Made by a program: the position numbers and the translations under genes. Of a stretch of DNA of 64,000 bases, positions 27,472 through 36,456 are shown piece by piece (position 1 is the first letter of the stretch; every line of letters begins with the position of its first letter). The DNA lies in NCBI RefSeq assembly GCF_002871795.1, contig NZ_PNHL01000006.1, positions 74,058 through 138,057 of the forward strand, read 5' to 3'. The notes below the pieces were generated by a model. The model saw only the letters and a program-made list of their open reading frames with translations, did no database searches and was not told where the DNA came from. The DNA comes from Brachybacterium sp. UMB0905. Lineage in GTDB: Bacteria; Actinomycetota; Actinomycetes; Actinomycetales; Dermabacteraceae.

Positions 27472-28736
27472 CAGCGTTCTCCTTCCGGCAGCAGGATCGT
27501 CTCCACCAGGTCTTCGTGGTGCAGGGCGTCCACCCCGACGGGGACCCGGACCAGGGCGGTGGCACCGGCCAGGGCTCCCAGCAGATGCGAGGAGGGCCCG
27601 CCGGCCAGGCGCACGTGACCGCTGGGCAGTACGCGAGCGCGGCGATACTGCTCAAGATGGGCGGGTGAGGGCTCGGGGCGCGCGGGGTCATCGAGCTGCA
27701 GGGGCAGGCGGAGGCGCTGGCGGGGGGTGGCGCCGAGGGCGGGGCGCAGCAGCAGCTCGACGGACAGCAGCGCGGAGACCGGGTTGCCGGGCAGTGCGAC
27801 CCAGGCGATGTCTCCCGCCGCGGGATCGGCCAGGTCGCGGTCCAGGGTGCCGATGCCCTGCGGTCCGCCCGGTTGCATCGCGACCTTCGGGAACACCAGG
27901 CGCACCCCGGGCAGCTCGGCGGCCTGGCGCACCGGTTCGAAGGCACCGGCGGAGACACCGCCGGAGGTGACCACGGCCTGTGCCTGCGCGTGGCGGCGGA
28001 TCAGGTCCACCAGCCGCGGCGCATCATCACCCACCTGCTCGACGTTCACCACCTCGGCCCCCAGGGCACGCAGTGCCGCAGCGATCCCGGGCCCATTGGC
28101 ATCGAAGGCCGCGCCACGGGGCAGCTGCGCTCCCGGCTGCGGGGTGGCGAGCTCACTGCCGGTGGAGACCACGAGCACGCGCAGCGGATCGCGGGCCTCA
28201 ACGCTGGCGACGCCGCAGGCGGCGAGATGGGCGATGCGCGCCGCGGACAGGGCCGTGCCCTCACGGGCGATGACATCCCCGGCGCGGGTGTCCGAGCCGG
28301 CGCGGCGCACGAATCGGCCAGCCTGCGCGGCACCGGACGGCAGGGTCACCGTGGTCGCGGTGAAGTCCTGCTCGGCGGTGTCCTCGATCGGGATCACCTG
28401 GTCGGCGCCGGTGGGCACGGGGGCGCCGGTCATGATCGGGCGCGCCTGCCCGGGCTCGAGGGTCCCCGGCGCATCCCCGGCGGCGATCGGCGGCCCGACG
28501 GGCAGGGTCACCGGCTGGGCCGGGGTGAGGTCCGCACAGCGCACGGCATAGCCGTCCATCTGGGAGTTGTCGGCGGACGGCACGTCGACGACCGCGCGCA
28601 CATCGGCGGCGATCACCACCCCGGGGCGCAGGTCCTCAAGCGCCACCCGCCGACGGGTCGCGCGGTGCGCGAGCAGGGCGTGAACGTCCTGCTGATGCTC
28701 CTGCACGGGGACGCGGGCGGGGGTGTCGGAGCTCAT
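27471..28736 (-). CDS. moeA: Molybdopterin molybdenumtransferase, copy 1
   Basis: Inserts molybdate into adenylylated molybdopterin. The 421 residues show DNSQMDGYAVR, the MTGAPVPTGAD motif, VLVVSTGSEL, TSGGVSAGAFEPV (the MoeA 'GGVSxG' loop) and FPKVAMQPGGPQGIGTL, with domains I to IV in the normal order and length. ATG 28736 is favoured by GATACT six bases upstream; the open frame upstream runs antisense through moaA and is not real. It heads the operon moeA-moaC-mogA-moaE and is divergent from moaA. A second, more divergent MoeA is at 37.9 kb. Confidence 0.93.
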   Translation of the reverse strand: MSSDTPARVPVQEHQQDVHALLAHRATRRRVALEDLRPGVVIAADVRAVVDVPSADNSQMDGYAVRCADLTPAQPVTLPVGPPIAAGDAPGTLEPGQARPIMTGAPVPTGADQVIPIEDTAEQDFTATTVTLPSGAAQAGRFVRRAGSDTRAGDVIAREGTALSAARIAHLAACGVASVEARDPLRVLVVSTGSELATPQPGAQLPRGAAFDANGPGIAAALRALGAEVVNVEQVGDDAPRLVDLIRRHAQAQAVVTSGGVSAGAFEPVRQAAELPGVRLVFPKVAMQPGGPQGIGTLDRDLADPAAGDIAWVALPGNPVSALLSVELLLRPALGATPRQRLRLPLQLDDPARPEPSPAHLEQYRRARVLPSGHVRLAGGPSSHLLGALAGATALVRVPVGVDALHHEDLVETILLPEGER

Positions 28737-28742
28737 CTGCCC

Positions 28743-28748
28743 AGTATC
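28743..28748 (-). promoter_or_regulatory. -10 element GATACT, leaderless start of moeA
   Basis: GATACT on the minus strand, six bases, then ATG 28736. It is only 18 bases from the opposing -10 of moaA at 28761. Confidence 0.5.
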
Positions 28749-28760
28749 TCCCACTGCCCC

Positions 28761-28766
28761 TATGCT
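28761..28766 (+). promoter_or_regulatory. -10 element TATGCT of moaA-moaD
   Basis: TATGCT is followed by a leader of about 27 bases containing GGAGGT six bases before ATG 28800. Confidence 0.55.
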
Positions 28767-28799
28767 GGATGGACGTCCGATGAGCGCTGGAGGTGAGCG

Positions 28800-29906
28800 A
28801 TGGCATCCCCGGTTCCCCTGGGCATCCCGATGCCGCGGCGCACGGACCCGCTGTCTCCGCACCTGCCCGATACGAGCGACCGCCCCGCTGTGCCCGGTCT
28901 GCTGGACACCTTCGCACGCACCGCCACCGATCTGCGCGTCTCCCTGACCGACTTCTGCAATCTGCGCTGCACCTACTGCATGCCCGAATCCGGGATGGAG
29001 TTTTTGAAGAAGCAGCAGCTGCTGTCCGTCGAGGAGATCGTGCGCCTGGTGCGCGTGGGCGTGGAGCAGCTGGGCATCCAGCAGGTGCGCTTCACCGGCG
29101 GTGAGCCGCTGACCCGCGCGGACCTCGACGAGATCATCGCGGGAGTCGCCGCGCTCACCCCGCGCCCCGAGATCTCCCTGACCACGAATGCGATCGGCCT
29201 GGAGGTGCGGGCGGCGAAGCTCGCCCGGGCAGGGCTGGACCGCATCAACGTGTCGCTGGACTCCGTGGTCTCGGAGACCTTCGAGCGGATCACCCGTCGG
29301 CCCCTGCTGCACCGAGTGCTCGAGGGCATCGAGGGGGCGCGGGAGGCAGGTCTGGATCCGATCAAGATCAACGCCGTGCTGATGCCGGGGATCAACGATC
29401 ATGAGCTGCCGGATCTGCTGGCCTGGTGCCTGGAGCGGGACCTGCAGCTGCGCGTGATTGAGCAGATGCCGCTGGATGCGGGCCGCACCTGGGAGCGCAC
29501 CGCCATGGTCACCGCGGCGGATGTGCACCAGATGCTCGCTCCGCACTACCTCCTCACCCCCAGCGAGGAGCCGCGCGAGGGCGCGCCCGCGGAGAAGTTC
29601 CAGGTGCGCTCCCGCGCCGCCGGGCCCGACTCCCCGGTGCTAGGGACGCTGGGGATCATCGCCTCAGTGACCCGCCCGTTCTGCGCCGACTGCCGCCGCA
29701 CCCGGCTGACCGCCGAGGGCAGCGTGCGCACCTGCCTGTTCTCCACCTCGGAGACCGGGCTGCGCGATGCCCTGCGCGCCGGAGCATCCGATGAGGACCT
29801 GGCCCGGATCTGGCGGGCCGCGCACTGGGGCAAGGCCGCCGGTCACGGCATGGACCGCCCCGACTTCACCCAGCCCGAGCGCCCCATGAGCGCTATCGGC
29901 GGCTGA
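28800..29906 (+). CDS. moaA: GTP 3',8-cyclase
   Basis: Radical SAM enzyme that starts Moco synthesis from GTP. The 368 residues hold the SAM [4Fe-4S] motif CNLRCTYC (C-x3-C-x2-C) near residue 57, the glycine-rich FTGGEPL, and a second cluster site CADCRRTRL ... RTCLF near the C-terminus. It ends in Gly-Gly, as functional MoaA requires. The first 40 residues are an extension before the barrel. It has a good GGAGGT site, and moaD follows 22 bases downstream. Confidence 0.96.
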   Translation: MASPVPLGIPMPRRTDPLSPHLPDTSDRPAVPGLLDTFARTATDLRVSLTDFCNLRCTYCMPESGMEFLKKQQLLSVEEIVRLVRVGVEQLGIQQVRFTGGEPLTRADLDEIIAGVAALTPRPEISLTTNAIGLEVRAAKLARAGLDRINVSLDSVVSETFERITRRPLLHRVLEGIEGAREAGLDPIKINAVLMPGINDHELPDLLAWCLERDLQLRVIEQMPLDAGRTWERTAMVTAADVHQMLAPHYLLTPSEEPREGAPAEKFQVRSRAAGPDSPVLGTLGIIASVTRPFCADCRRTRLTAEGSVRTCLFSTSETGLRDALRAGASDEDLARIWRAAHWGKAAGHGMDRPDFTQPERPMSAIGG

Positions 29907-29928
29907 GACCGCACCCAGGAGGACCGAC

Positions 29929-30240
29929 ATGACCCAGACGCCTGCCGCAGCCCCCGAGACCACCGCCCCCCAGACCGCCCCGGCCCCCACCACTGCGCCG
30001 CTGATCAGCGTGCACCTGTTCGCCGCCGCCGCCGCGGAGCTCGGCACCGCACAGACCCAGGTCACCGGCGCCACGGTCCAGGGGGCCCTGGAGAACCTGC
30101 TGGAGGGCGCGAGCGATCGTGCCCGCCAGGTGGTCGAGCGCTCCTCGCTGCTGCTGAACGCGGTCTCCTGCACCGACCGCGAGCGGGAGCTTGCCGACGG
30201 GGACCGCCTAGACGTGCTGCCGCCGTTTGCGGGCGGCTGA
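29929..30240 (+). CDS. moaD: Molybdopterin synthase sulfur-carrier subunit
   Basis: Ubiquitin-fold sulfur carrier for molybdopterin synthase, activated at its C-terminal Gly-Gly by a MoeB-type enzyme. The 103-residue product ends LDVLPPFAGG, the standard MoaD tail, and begins its fold at ISVHLFAAAAAELG. The first 25 residues are a Pro/Ala/Thr-rich extension not needed for the fold. AGGAGG precedes the start at a normal distance. It is co-directional with moaA and convergent with the moeB-type gene 49 bases away. Its partner MoaE is encoded at 25.9 kb. Confidence 0.9.
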   Translation: MTQTPAAAPETTAPQTAPAPTTAPLISVHLFAAAAAELGTAQTQVTGATVQGALENLLEGASDRARQVVERSSLLLNAVSCTDRERELADGDRLDVLPPFAGG

Positions 30241-30289
30241 GCCCCGGGATGCGACCGGACGCCTGCCGGGCAGCGCCCTGGCCTGTGGG

Positions 30290-31390
30290 TCAGTCGGCGC
30301 CCGCCGCAACCAACGCCGGATACCCATCGGCCACGGACAGCACCTCGATCCCGACCCCGGCCAGCATCTTCTGCGCGGCGGCCGACCGTTTCCCGGCGGC
30401 GCAGTAGAGGATCGCCCCGGCCAGCTCCTGCTGCGCGGCGGGATCTTCGGTGATCTCTCCCAGCGGCAGATGCCGCGCCCCGGCCACCATGCCCCCGGCG
30501 ACCTCCTCCGCCTCGCGCACATCCACCAGCAAGGCGCCATCCCGCTGCCGTTTGAGGGCTTCCCGCGCGCTGATCTCCCGTGCGTCCCCGGCATCCGCCC
30601 CGGGTAGCCCGCAGGTGAGCGTCAGGTCCTCAAGCTCGGTCACTGGTGCACGGGAGGGATCTCGCCGCACCGGCAGCTGCGCCCAGGTCATGGTGAGAGC
30701 GTCGAACAGGGCGATCCTGCCGCGCAGGTCCTCCCCCACCCCGGTGAGGACCTTGACCGCTTCGAGCGCCATGGTGGAGCCGATGACGCCGCACAGCATG
30801 CCCAGCACCCCGGCTTCTGCGCAGGAGGGCACCTCGCCGGGTCGTGGCGGGACGGGGTGGACATCGCGGTAGGTGACGCCGCTGCCACCAGCGGCATCGA
30901 ACACGGAGACCTGCCCGGCATAGGCCAGGATCGAACCCCACACGAGCGGCACATCGAGGATCTCGCAGGCGTCGGAGACCAGGTAGCGGGTGGGGAAGTT
31001 GTCGGTGCCGTCCAGCACCAGGTCATGGCCCGCGATGATGTCCAGGGCGTTGTCCACCGTCAGCGTCTGCGTGAGCGGCGTGACGTGGACCGCAGGGTCC
31101 AGGGCGCGCATCCGCCGGGCCGCGGACTCCGCTTTCGGCTCGCCGATCTCCGCGGTGGCGTGGATGACCTGACGGTGCAAGTTCGACTCGTCCACCCGGT
31201 CGGCGTCGAGGACGGTCAGGTGCCCCACGCCGACCCCGGTGAGGTAGGACAGCACCGGGGCGCCCAGGCCGCCCGCTCCGACCACGAGCACCCGGGCGTC
31301 TCGCAGGCGCCGCTGCTCGGCGGGACCGAAGCCGGGCAGGCGCAGCTGGCGGGCATGACGGGGGCTGAGGTCGGGATCGATCGTGGTCAC
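30290..31390 (-). CDS. moeB: MoeB/ThiF-type adenylyltransferase with C-terminal rhodanese domain
   Basis: Adenylylates the C-terminus of MoaD-like carriers; the rhodanese part can then supply sulfur. The 366 residues contain the nucleotide-binding GAGGLG (38-43), the DADRVDESNLHRQ motif, and the DGTDNFPTRYLVSDAC region of E1-like enzymes. The rhodanese domain (about 270-366) has VDVREAEEVAGG and the active-site loop CAAGKR (C-x-x-G-x-R form). The CxxC zinc pairs of MoeB are not obvious. GTG 31390 lies six bases after GAGAAT. It could also serve ThiS; proximity to moaD favours Moco. Confidence 0.9.
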   Translation of the reverse strand: MTTIDPDLSPRHARQLRLPGFGPAEQRRLRDARVLVVGAGGLGAPVLSYLTGVGVGHLTVLDADRVDESNLHRQVIHATAEIGEPKAESAARRMRALDPAVHVTPLTQTLTVDNALDIIAGHDLVLDGTDNFPTRYLVSDACEILDVPLVWGSILAYAGQVSVFDAAGGSGVTYRDVHPVPPRPGEVPSCAEAGVLGMLCGVIGSTMALEAVKVLTGVGEDLRGRIALFDALTMTWAQLPVRRDPSRAPVTELEDLTLTCGLPGADAGDAREISAREALKRQRDGALLVDVREAEEVAGGMVAGARHLPLGEITEDPAAQQELAGAILYCAAGKRSAAAQKMLAGVGIEVLSVADGYPALVAAGAD

Positions 31391-31396
31391 AGATCC

Positions 31397-31402
31397 ATTC
31401 TC
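31397..31402 (-). promoter_or_regulatory. -10 element GAGAAT, leaderless GTG start of moeB
   Basis: GAGAAT on the minus strand, six bases, then GTG 31390. The first base departs from TAnnnT. Confidence 0.4.
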
Positions 31403-31450
31403 CCACCCGGTCGCAGGTCGGGGATCAGCGCGCCGGGTCCACACGACGAG

Positions 31451-31483
31451 GCGCGGCGCGGGGGCTCCTCCCTCGCGCCGCGC
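31451..31483. terminator. Hairpin downstream of the peptide-binding protein gene
   Basis: GCGCGGCGCG (31451-31460) pairs with CGCGCCGCGC (31474-31483) around a 13-base loop that can pair further. It is 31 bases past the stop at 31514. A 12-bp palindrome GCTCAGCTGAGC (31492-31503) lies between the stop and the hairpin. Confidence 0.6.
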
Positions 31484-31513
31484 TCGGTGATGCTCAGCTG
31501 AGCTGCGCGCCGA

Positions 31514-33244
31514 TCAGCCGTTCAGCTTGTCGGAGTCGGCCATGTAGCCGATGTTCTTCCAGTCCGGGGTCTGGAAGCCGAACGCGCCGAAGTTGGCCAG
31601 GTCGTCGTGCTGGATCATGAAGGTGTAGCCCTGCCACAGCGGCAGCACACCGGCCAGATCCCACAGGCGCACGTCGATCTCGTTGATCAGATCCAGGCGG
31701 GCCTGCGGGTCGGTCTCAACGGCGGCCTGCTCGATGAGCTTGTCCGTCTCCTCATCGCCGATCTTGCCGAAGTTCTGCTCGCCGCCGGTCTTCCAGATCG
31801 CATCGCCCGAGGACAGGAAGGGCGTGCCGTTCCAGCCGAACAGGGTGATGTCGAAGTCGCCGGGAATGACGTACTTGGAGAACAGGTCGGTGGGCGGCAC
31901 GGTGCGCACGTCCATCTTGATGCCGATCTCCTTGAGCGCCTCCTGCACCACGGGGGCGACGGCCTCGTTGGTCTTCGAGCCCTCGTTGTAGGTGTAGGTG
32001 ATGGCCAGCTCCTTGCCATCCTTGGTGGCCCACTCGCCGGAGACGTCGTAGCCGGCCTCCTCGAGCTTCGCCTTGGCGCCCTCGAGGTCCTGCTCGCCGA
32101 GCTCGCCGGCGTTGGCCACGTAGCCCTCCTGATTGGCCATCAGCAGGTGGTTGTCCAGACGGCCCGCGCCCTCGGGGTAGGGCATCACGGCGTTGACGGA
32201 CTGGAAGATCTCCTCGCGATCCATCGCCATGAAGAACGCCTGCCGCACGAGCTTGTCCTCGAGCGGGCGGCCAGCGGCGCCGTTGAGGGTCAGGTGGGTC
32301 CAGTTCGGGCCGGCGGCGGTGCGCAGGGTCGCCCCCTGGCCCACCATCGGCTCGAGCACCGTGTAGGTGGCGGGCACGGAGGTCTCGATCGAGTCCAGCT
32401 GGCCGTTCTGGAAGGAGGTCGCGGCCGCGGCCGGGTCCTCGATGGTGGTGAACAGGATCTGCTCCAGCAGCGGCTTCTCGCCCCACCAGTTCTCATCCGG
32501 CACCACGGTGACGGTCTTGTTGTTGGCGTCGATCTTGCCGATCTTGAAGGGACCGGCGGTCACGCCGGGCTCCTTCGTCCAGCCCTCGTTGAAGGTCTCG
32601 GGGGACTCGGCCAGCTCATCCGGCATGGCGGAGATCAGGCCCATCCAGTCCGCGTACGGCTCCGCGAAGGTGATGACGGCGGTGAGCTCATCATCGCCCT
32701 GCTCGACGGACTCGACCTTGCTGTAGCCCTCGGAGGAGGCGATGGCGTACTCGTCGTCCTTGCCGCTCATGACGTCGAAGACGTTCTTGACGGACTTCCA
32801 GTCCAGCGCGGTGCCGTCGGACCACTTCATGTCCGGGTTCAGCTTGACCTCGACGACCTGCGGGTCCTCGCCGGTCAGCTCCACGCTCTGGGTGTAGTCG
32901 GGGTTCGCGGAGACCACGCCGGCGGCGTCGGAGATGACCAGCAGCGGCTGCATGGTCTCGGAGATCCTGATCGTGTTGGCCTCGTTGCCGTCCGAGCTGA
33001 AGGTGTTCCAGTTCGCGGGGAAAGCGTTGTTGGTCAGGCGCAGCACGCCACCCTCGCCGAGGGCGCTGCGCTCCTGGGCGTTGATGTCGTTGGCGTCCGA
33101 GGCGATCGACTCGCCGCCGCCGTCGCTGCCGCCGGAGCCGCCCCCGTTGCCGCCGTCGGCCTCATCGGCGCGCGTGCAGGCGGCGAGGACGAGCAGGGAG
33201 GTCGCCGCGGAGGCGCCGAGGACAGAGCGTCGGGTGAAACGCAT
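31514..33244 (-). CDS. Peptide/nickel-type ABC transporter substrate-binding lipoprotein (SBP family 5)
   Basis: The extracytoplasmic receptor of the transporter encoded upstream. The 576-residue protein starts MRFTRRSVLGASAATSLLVL and has the lipobox LAAC with Cys23; the twin arginines suggest Tat export. A Gly/Ser/Asp linker follows. The body has SBP_bac_5 features such as DMKWSDGTALDWKSVKNVF and AGPFKIGKID, and ends near DWKNIGYMADS. Length fits oligopeptide or dipeptide binders; the ligand is unknown. AGGAGG precedes ATG 33244. It is the last gene of the operon, after the ATPase by 44 bases. Confidence 0.92.
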   Translation of the reverse strand: MRFTRRSVLGASAATSLLVLAACTRADEADGGNGGGSGGSDGGGESIASDANDINAQERSALGEGGVLRLTNNAFPANWNTFSSDGNEANTIRISETMQPLLVISDAAGVVSANPDYTQSVELTGEDPQVVEVKLNPDMKWSDGTALDWKSVKNVFDVMSGKDDEYAIASSEGYSKVESVEQGDDELTAVITFAEPYADWMGLISAMPDELAESPETFNEGWTKEPGVTAGPFKIGKIDANNKTVTVVPDENWWGEKPLLEQILFTTIEDPAAAATSFQNGQLDSIETSVPATYTVLEPMVGQGATLRTAAGPNWTHLTLNGAAGRPLEDKLVRQAFFMAMDREEIFQSVNAVMPYPEGAGRLDNHLLMANQEGYVANAGELGEQDLEGAKAKLEEAGYDVSGEWATKDGKELAITYTYNEGSKTNEAVAPVVQEALKEIGIKMDVRTVPPTDLFSKYVIPGDFDITLFGWNGTPFLSSGDAIWKTGGEQNFGKIGDEETDKLIEQAAVETDPQARLDLINEIDVRLWDLAGVLPLWQGYTFMIQHDDLANFGAFGFQTPDWKNIGYMADSDKLNG

Positions 33245-33288
33245 GGAGTGTTCCTCCTAATCGAGCGCTGGGTGCGGGTCCCAGCAGG

Positions 33289-35352
33289 TCAGAGTTTCGC
33301 CGCGATGTCCGTGAAGTGACAGGCCGCAGCGTGAGCCGCTTCCGCTCCGCCATGGAGCTGAGGTAGCTCGGAGGAGCACCGGGTGCGCTGCTCCTCGGAC
33401 AGGAGATCCCGATACACGGGGCAGCGCCCCGCGAAACGGCATCCACTGGGGATGTTGTCGGGAGAGGGAACGTCACCGGCGAGGATGATCCGCGCCCGAG
33501 ACTTCTCGACCTCCGGATCCGGCACCGGCACCGCGGAGAGCAGGGCCTTGGTATACGGATGCTGGGGGCTCTCGAAGACTGCACGGGTGTCTCCGATCTC
33601 CACGATCTTGCCTAGGTACATTACTGCGATGCGGTCCGAGATGTGGCTCACGACCGACAGATCATGGGACACGAATAGATAACTAAGTCCCAGGCGATTC
33701 TTGAGGTCATCGAGCAGATTGATAACGCCGGCCTGGATCGAGACGTCGAGCGCGGAGACCGGCTCGTCCAGCACGATGAGCTTGGGCTCGCAGGCCAGCG
33801 CCCGGGCGATGCCCACGCGCTGACGCTGCCCGCCGGAGAACTCCGTGGGGTAGCGCGAGGCCTGCTCGGGCAGCAGCCCGACGGTGCGCAGCAGCCAGTC
33901 CACCCGCTCGTCCATCTTCTCGGCCGAGTAGCCCTGCACGCGCATCGGCTCGCGCAGGATGTCGCCGATGGGCAGGCGGGGGTCCAGGGACGCCATCGGG
34001 TCCTGGAACACGATCGCCACCTCGGAGCGCATGGCGGCGCGCTGCTTGCGATTCAGCGATGAGGTGTCCAGTCCCCCGATCTCGATCGTGCCGCTCTGCG
34101 GCTTCTGCAGCTGCATGACCTCGAGGATGGTCGTGGACTTGCCGGAGCCGGACTCTCCCACCAGTGCAAGGCATTCCCCCTGGCGGATCTCCAGATCCAC
34201 CTCATCGACCGCCCGGACCTCCCCCAGCTTGCGCTTGACCAGCACGCCCTTGGAGATCGGGAAGGTGCGCAGCAGGCCGTCGGTGCGGAGCGCTACCTCC
34301 CGCTGCTCGCGCGGCAGCGTCACCTCGGGGTCGGCGATCTGGGGGCGCGGGTAGATGTCCAGGCTCTCGGCGAGCTGATCCGCGTGATGGCAGGCGGCCA
34401 GGTGATCCTCCGCGGCCTGCGGGGCCGGGAGCAGCTCGGGATCCTCACGCTGGCAGCGCGTGGTGGCGATCGGGCAGCGCGGCGCGAAGGGGCAGCCGTC
34501 GGGCAGCGCGACCAGGGAGGGCGGGCTGCCCTTGACGGAGATCAGCGGCTCCTTGACGGCCACATCGGCGCGCGGCACGGAGGAGAGCAGGCCGACGGTG
34601 TAGGGCATGCGGGGCCGGGTGAAGACCTCATGCGCGGTGCCGCTCTCCACAGCCTCGCCGGCGTACATCACGAGCACCCGGTCGGCGAAGCCCGCCACGA
34701 CGCCGAGGTCGTGGGTGATGAGGATGGTCGCGGCGCCGGTCATCTCCTGCGCCGTCTTGAGCAGCTCCATCACCTGCGCCTGGATCGTCACATCCAGCGC
34801 CGTGGTGGGCTCATCGGCGATGATCAGGTCCGGCTCGTTGGCGATCGCGATGGCGATCATGGCGCGCTGCCGCATGCCGCCGGAGTACTCGTGCGGGTAC
34901 TGCCCGGCGCGACGCGCCGGGTTGGGGATCCCCACGGCCTCCAGCAACTCGATCGCGCGCTCATTGGCCTGGGCGCGGCTGACCTCGGGGTGGTGAATGC
35001 GCACCACCTCGGCGATCTGCTGGCCGACGGTGTACACCGGGGTCAGGGCGGACAGCGGGTCCTGGAACACCATGGAGATGCGGCCGCCGCGCAGATCCGA
35101 GAGCTGCTTGTCGTTCATCGCCAGCAGGTTCTCGCCGTCGAAGTGAATCTCACCGCTGACGCGGGCGGAACCGGGCAGCAGGCCCATCACCGCCAGGGAG
35201 CTGACGGACTTTCCCGAGCCGGACTCGCCGACGATCGCGAGCGCTTCGCCGCGGTGGACGTCATAGCTGAGGGAGCGCACGGCACGGACGATGCCGGCCT
35301 CCGAGGGGAAGGAGACGCTGAGGTCCCGGACGGAGAGCAGAGGAGTGGTCAT
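33289..35352 (-). CDS. Fused ABC ATPase (DppD-DppF type), two nucleotide-binding domains
   Basis: Powers import of peptides or similar ligands. The 687 residues hold two complete ATPases in one chain. The first has GESGSGKS, SGGMRQRAMIAIAIA and LIIADEPTTALD; the second has GESGSGKSTT, SGGQRQRVGIARALA and LIVLDEPVSALD. Each half ends with the oligopeptide-transporter cysteine-rich tail (CPFAPRCPIATTRCQ and CRFAGRCPVYR), which binds an iron-sulfur cluster in some homologs. ATG 35352 has GAGG seven bases upstream. The gene order is permease, permease, this fusion, binding protein. Confidence 0.93.
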   Translation of the reverse strand: MTTPLLSVRDLSVSFPSEAGIVRAVRSLSYDVHRGEALAIVGESGSGKSVSSLAVMGLLPGSARVSGEIHFDGENLLAMNDKQLSDLRGGRISMVFQDPLSALTPVYTVGQQIAEVVRIHHPEVSRAQANERAIELLEAVGIPNPARRAGQYPHEYSGGMRQRAMIAIAIANEPDLIIADEPTTALDVTIQAQVMELLKTAQEMTGAATILITHDLGVVAGFADRVLVMYAGEAVESGTAHEVFTRPRMPYTVGLLSSVPRADVAVKEPLISVKGSPPSLVALPDGCPFAPRCPIATTRCQREDPELLPAPQAAEDHLAACHHADQLAESLDIYPRPQIADPEVTLPREQREVALRTDGLLRTFPISKGVLVKRKLGEVRAVDEVDLEIRQGECLALVGESGSGKSTTILEVMQLQKPQSGTIEIGGLDTSSLNRKQRAAMRSEVAIVFQDPMASLDPRLPIGDILREPMRVQGYSAEKMDERVDWLLRTVGLLPEQASRYPTEFSGGQRQRVGIARALACEPKLIVLDEPVSALDVSIQAGVINLLDDLKNRLGLSYLFVSHDLSVVSHISDRIAVMYLGKIVEIGDTRAVFESPQHPYTKALLSAVPVPDPEVEKSRARIILAGDVPSPDNIPSGCRFAGRCPVYRDLLSEEQRTRCSSELPQLHGGAEAAHAAACHFTDIAAKL

Positions 35353-35360
35353 CGGATACC

Positions 35361-36452
35361 TCAGAGGCGGCTGGAGCCGCTGGTCGGGTCGAGGGCGTCG
35401 CGCAGCGCTTCGCCCATCAGATTGATCGAGATCACGAGGATGCCCAGCACCAGGGCGGGCCACACCCACGTGTGCGGGAACGCGATGTTGTACTCGCTGA
35501 GCACCTTCCCCAGCGACACCAGCGGGTACTGGATGCCGAAGCCGATGAAGGACAGGCCGGTCTCACCGAGGATCGCCGCGGAGACGCCGAGGGTGGTGTC
35601 GATGATGATCCAGCTGGCGACGTTCGGCAGGACGTGCCGCCAGGTGTTCACCACGGGGTTCACGCCCATGAAGCGCGCGGCCTGCACATAGTCGGTGCGC
35701 ACCAGCTGCTGGGTCATCGCACGCAGCACACGGGCGGCAAGCATCCAGCTGAACAGGGCCAGCAGTGGGATCAGCACCAGCCAGCGCAGCTCGAAGGTGG
35801 TGCCCAGCAGGCTGTTCAGTCCGCCCTGACGCTCAGCCAGCCACTGCTGCAGCGGCGTGGAGAACAGCATCAGCAGCAGCAGGGAGGGGATCACCAGGAA
35901 CAGGTTGATGAGGTTGACGATCGTGATGTCGATGAACGATCCCAGGCGGCCGCGTCCGATCATCCATCCCGAGATCGTCCCCACGATGACGGCGATGATC
36001 ATGGTGAGCACCGCGGTGCCCAGGCCGATGATGATCGAGATCCGCAGTCCCTGCATGGTGCGGGCGAAGACGTCGTGCCCGAACTCGTTGACCCCGAACC
36101 AGTGGTACTGGCTGGGCTCGCTGAGCACATTGCGCAGGTCCGTCTCATTGGGCGTGTAGTGGTAGAACATCGGCGCGAAGATCGCCAGCAGCACCAGGGT
36201 GCCGAAGCCGATCATGCCCACCCAGGCGCCCGGGTTGCGCAGGAAGCGGCGGCGCAGCAGCTGGCTGCGGCTCATGGTGACGATGCGCTCCGGCGCTTCG
36301 GCGTCCAGCTCCGCGTCCACCAGGGCGTCATCGACGTAGGCGTCGTCGGCGCCGGGGCTGTGGGCGGACTCCATCGCCAGGGCGTCCGGGCGGTGCTCCT
36401 TCAGCTCGCCGGCCTCGACGGGGTCCTTCATATTGGGGGTCGAAGAGGTCAC
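35361..36452 (-). CDS. ABC transporter permease (DppC/OppC type)
   Basis: One of two membrane subunits of the peptide-type importer. The 363 residues have the OppC N-terminal domain (RRRFLRNPGAWVGMIGFGTL), the loop HWFGVNEFGHDVFARTM and the EAA motif region at DYVQAARFMGVNPV. About six helices are expected. An acidic N-terminal extension of about 60 residues, poor in homology and rich in Asp/Glu/Ala, precedes the first helix, which is unusual. The start is GTG 36452, four bases after the previous stop. Confidence 0.92.
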   Translation of the reverse strand: MTSSTPNMKDPVEAGELKEHRPDALAMESAHSPGADDAYVDDALVDAELDAEAPERIVTMSRSQLLRRRFLRNPGAWVGMIGFGTLVLLAIFAPMFYHYTPNETDLRNVLSEPSQYHWFGVNEFGHDVFARTMQGLRISIIIGLGTAVLTMIIAVIVGTISGWMIGRGRLGSFIDITIVNLINLFLVIPSLLLLMLFSTPLQQWLAERQGGLNSLLGTTFELRWLVLIPLLALFSWMLAARVLRAMTQQLVRTDYVQAARFMGVNPVVNTWRHVLPNVASWIIIDTTLGVSAAILGETGLSFIGFGIQYPLVSLGKVLSEYNIAFPHTWVWPALVLGILVISINLMGEALRDALDPTSGSSRL

Positions 36453-36456
36453 GGGA

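Noticed and set aside
31492..31503. GCTCAGCTGAGC palindrome as an operator
   Set aside because: It sits within the 3' end of a transcript between a stop and a terminator-like hairpin, so a role in RNA structure or chance is more likely.
31607..33319. A 570-codon plus-strand frame antisense to the peptide-binding protein gene
   Set aside because: The opposite strand has a lipobox and SBP motifs; this frame is an antisense shadow with no start signal.
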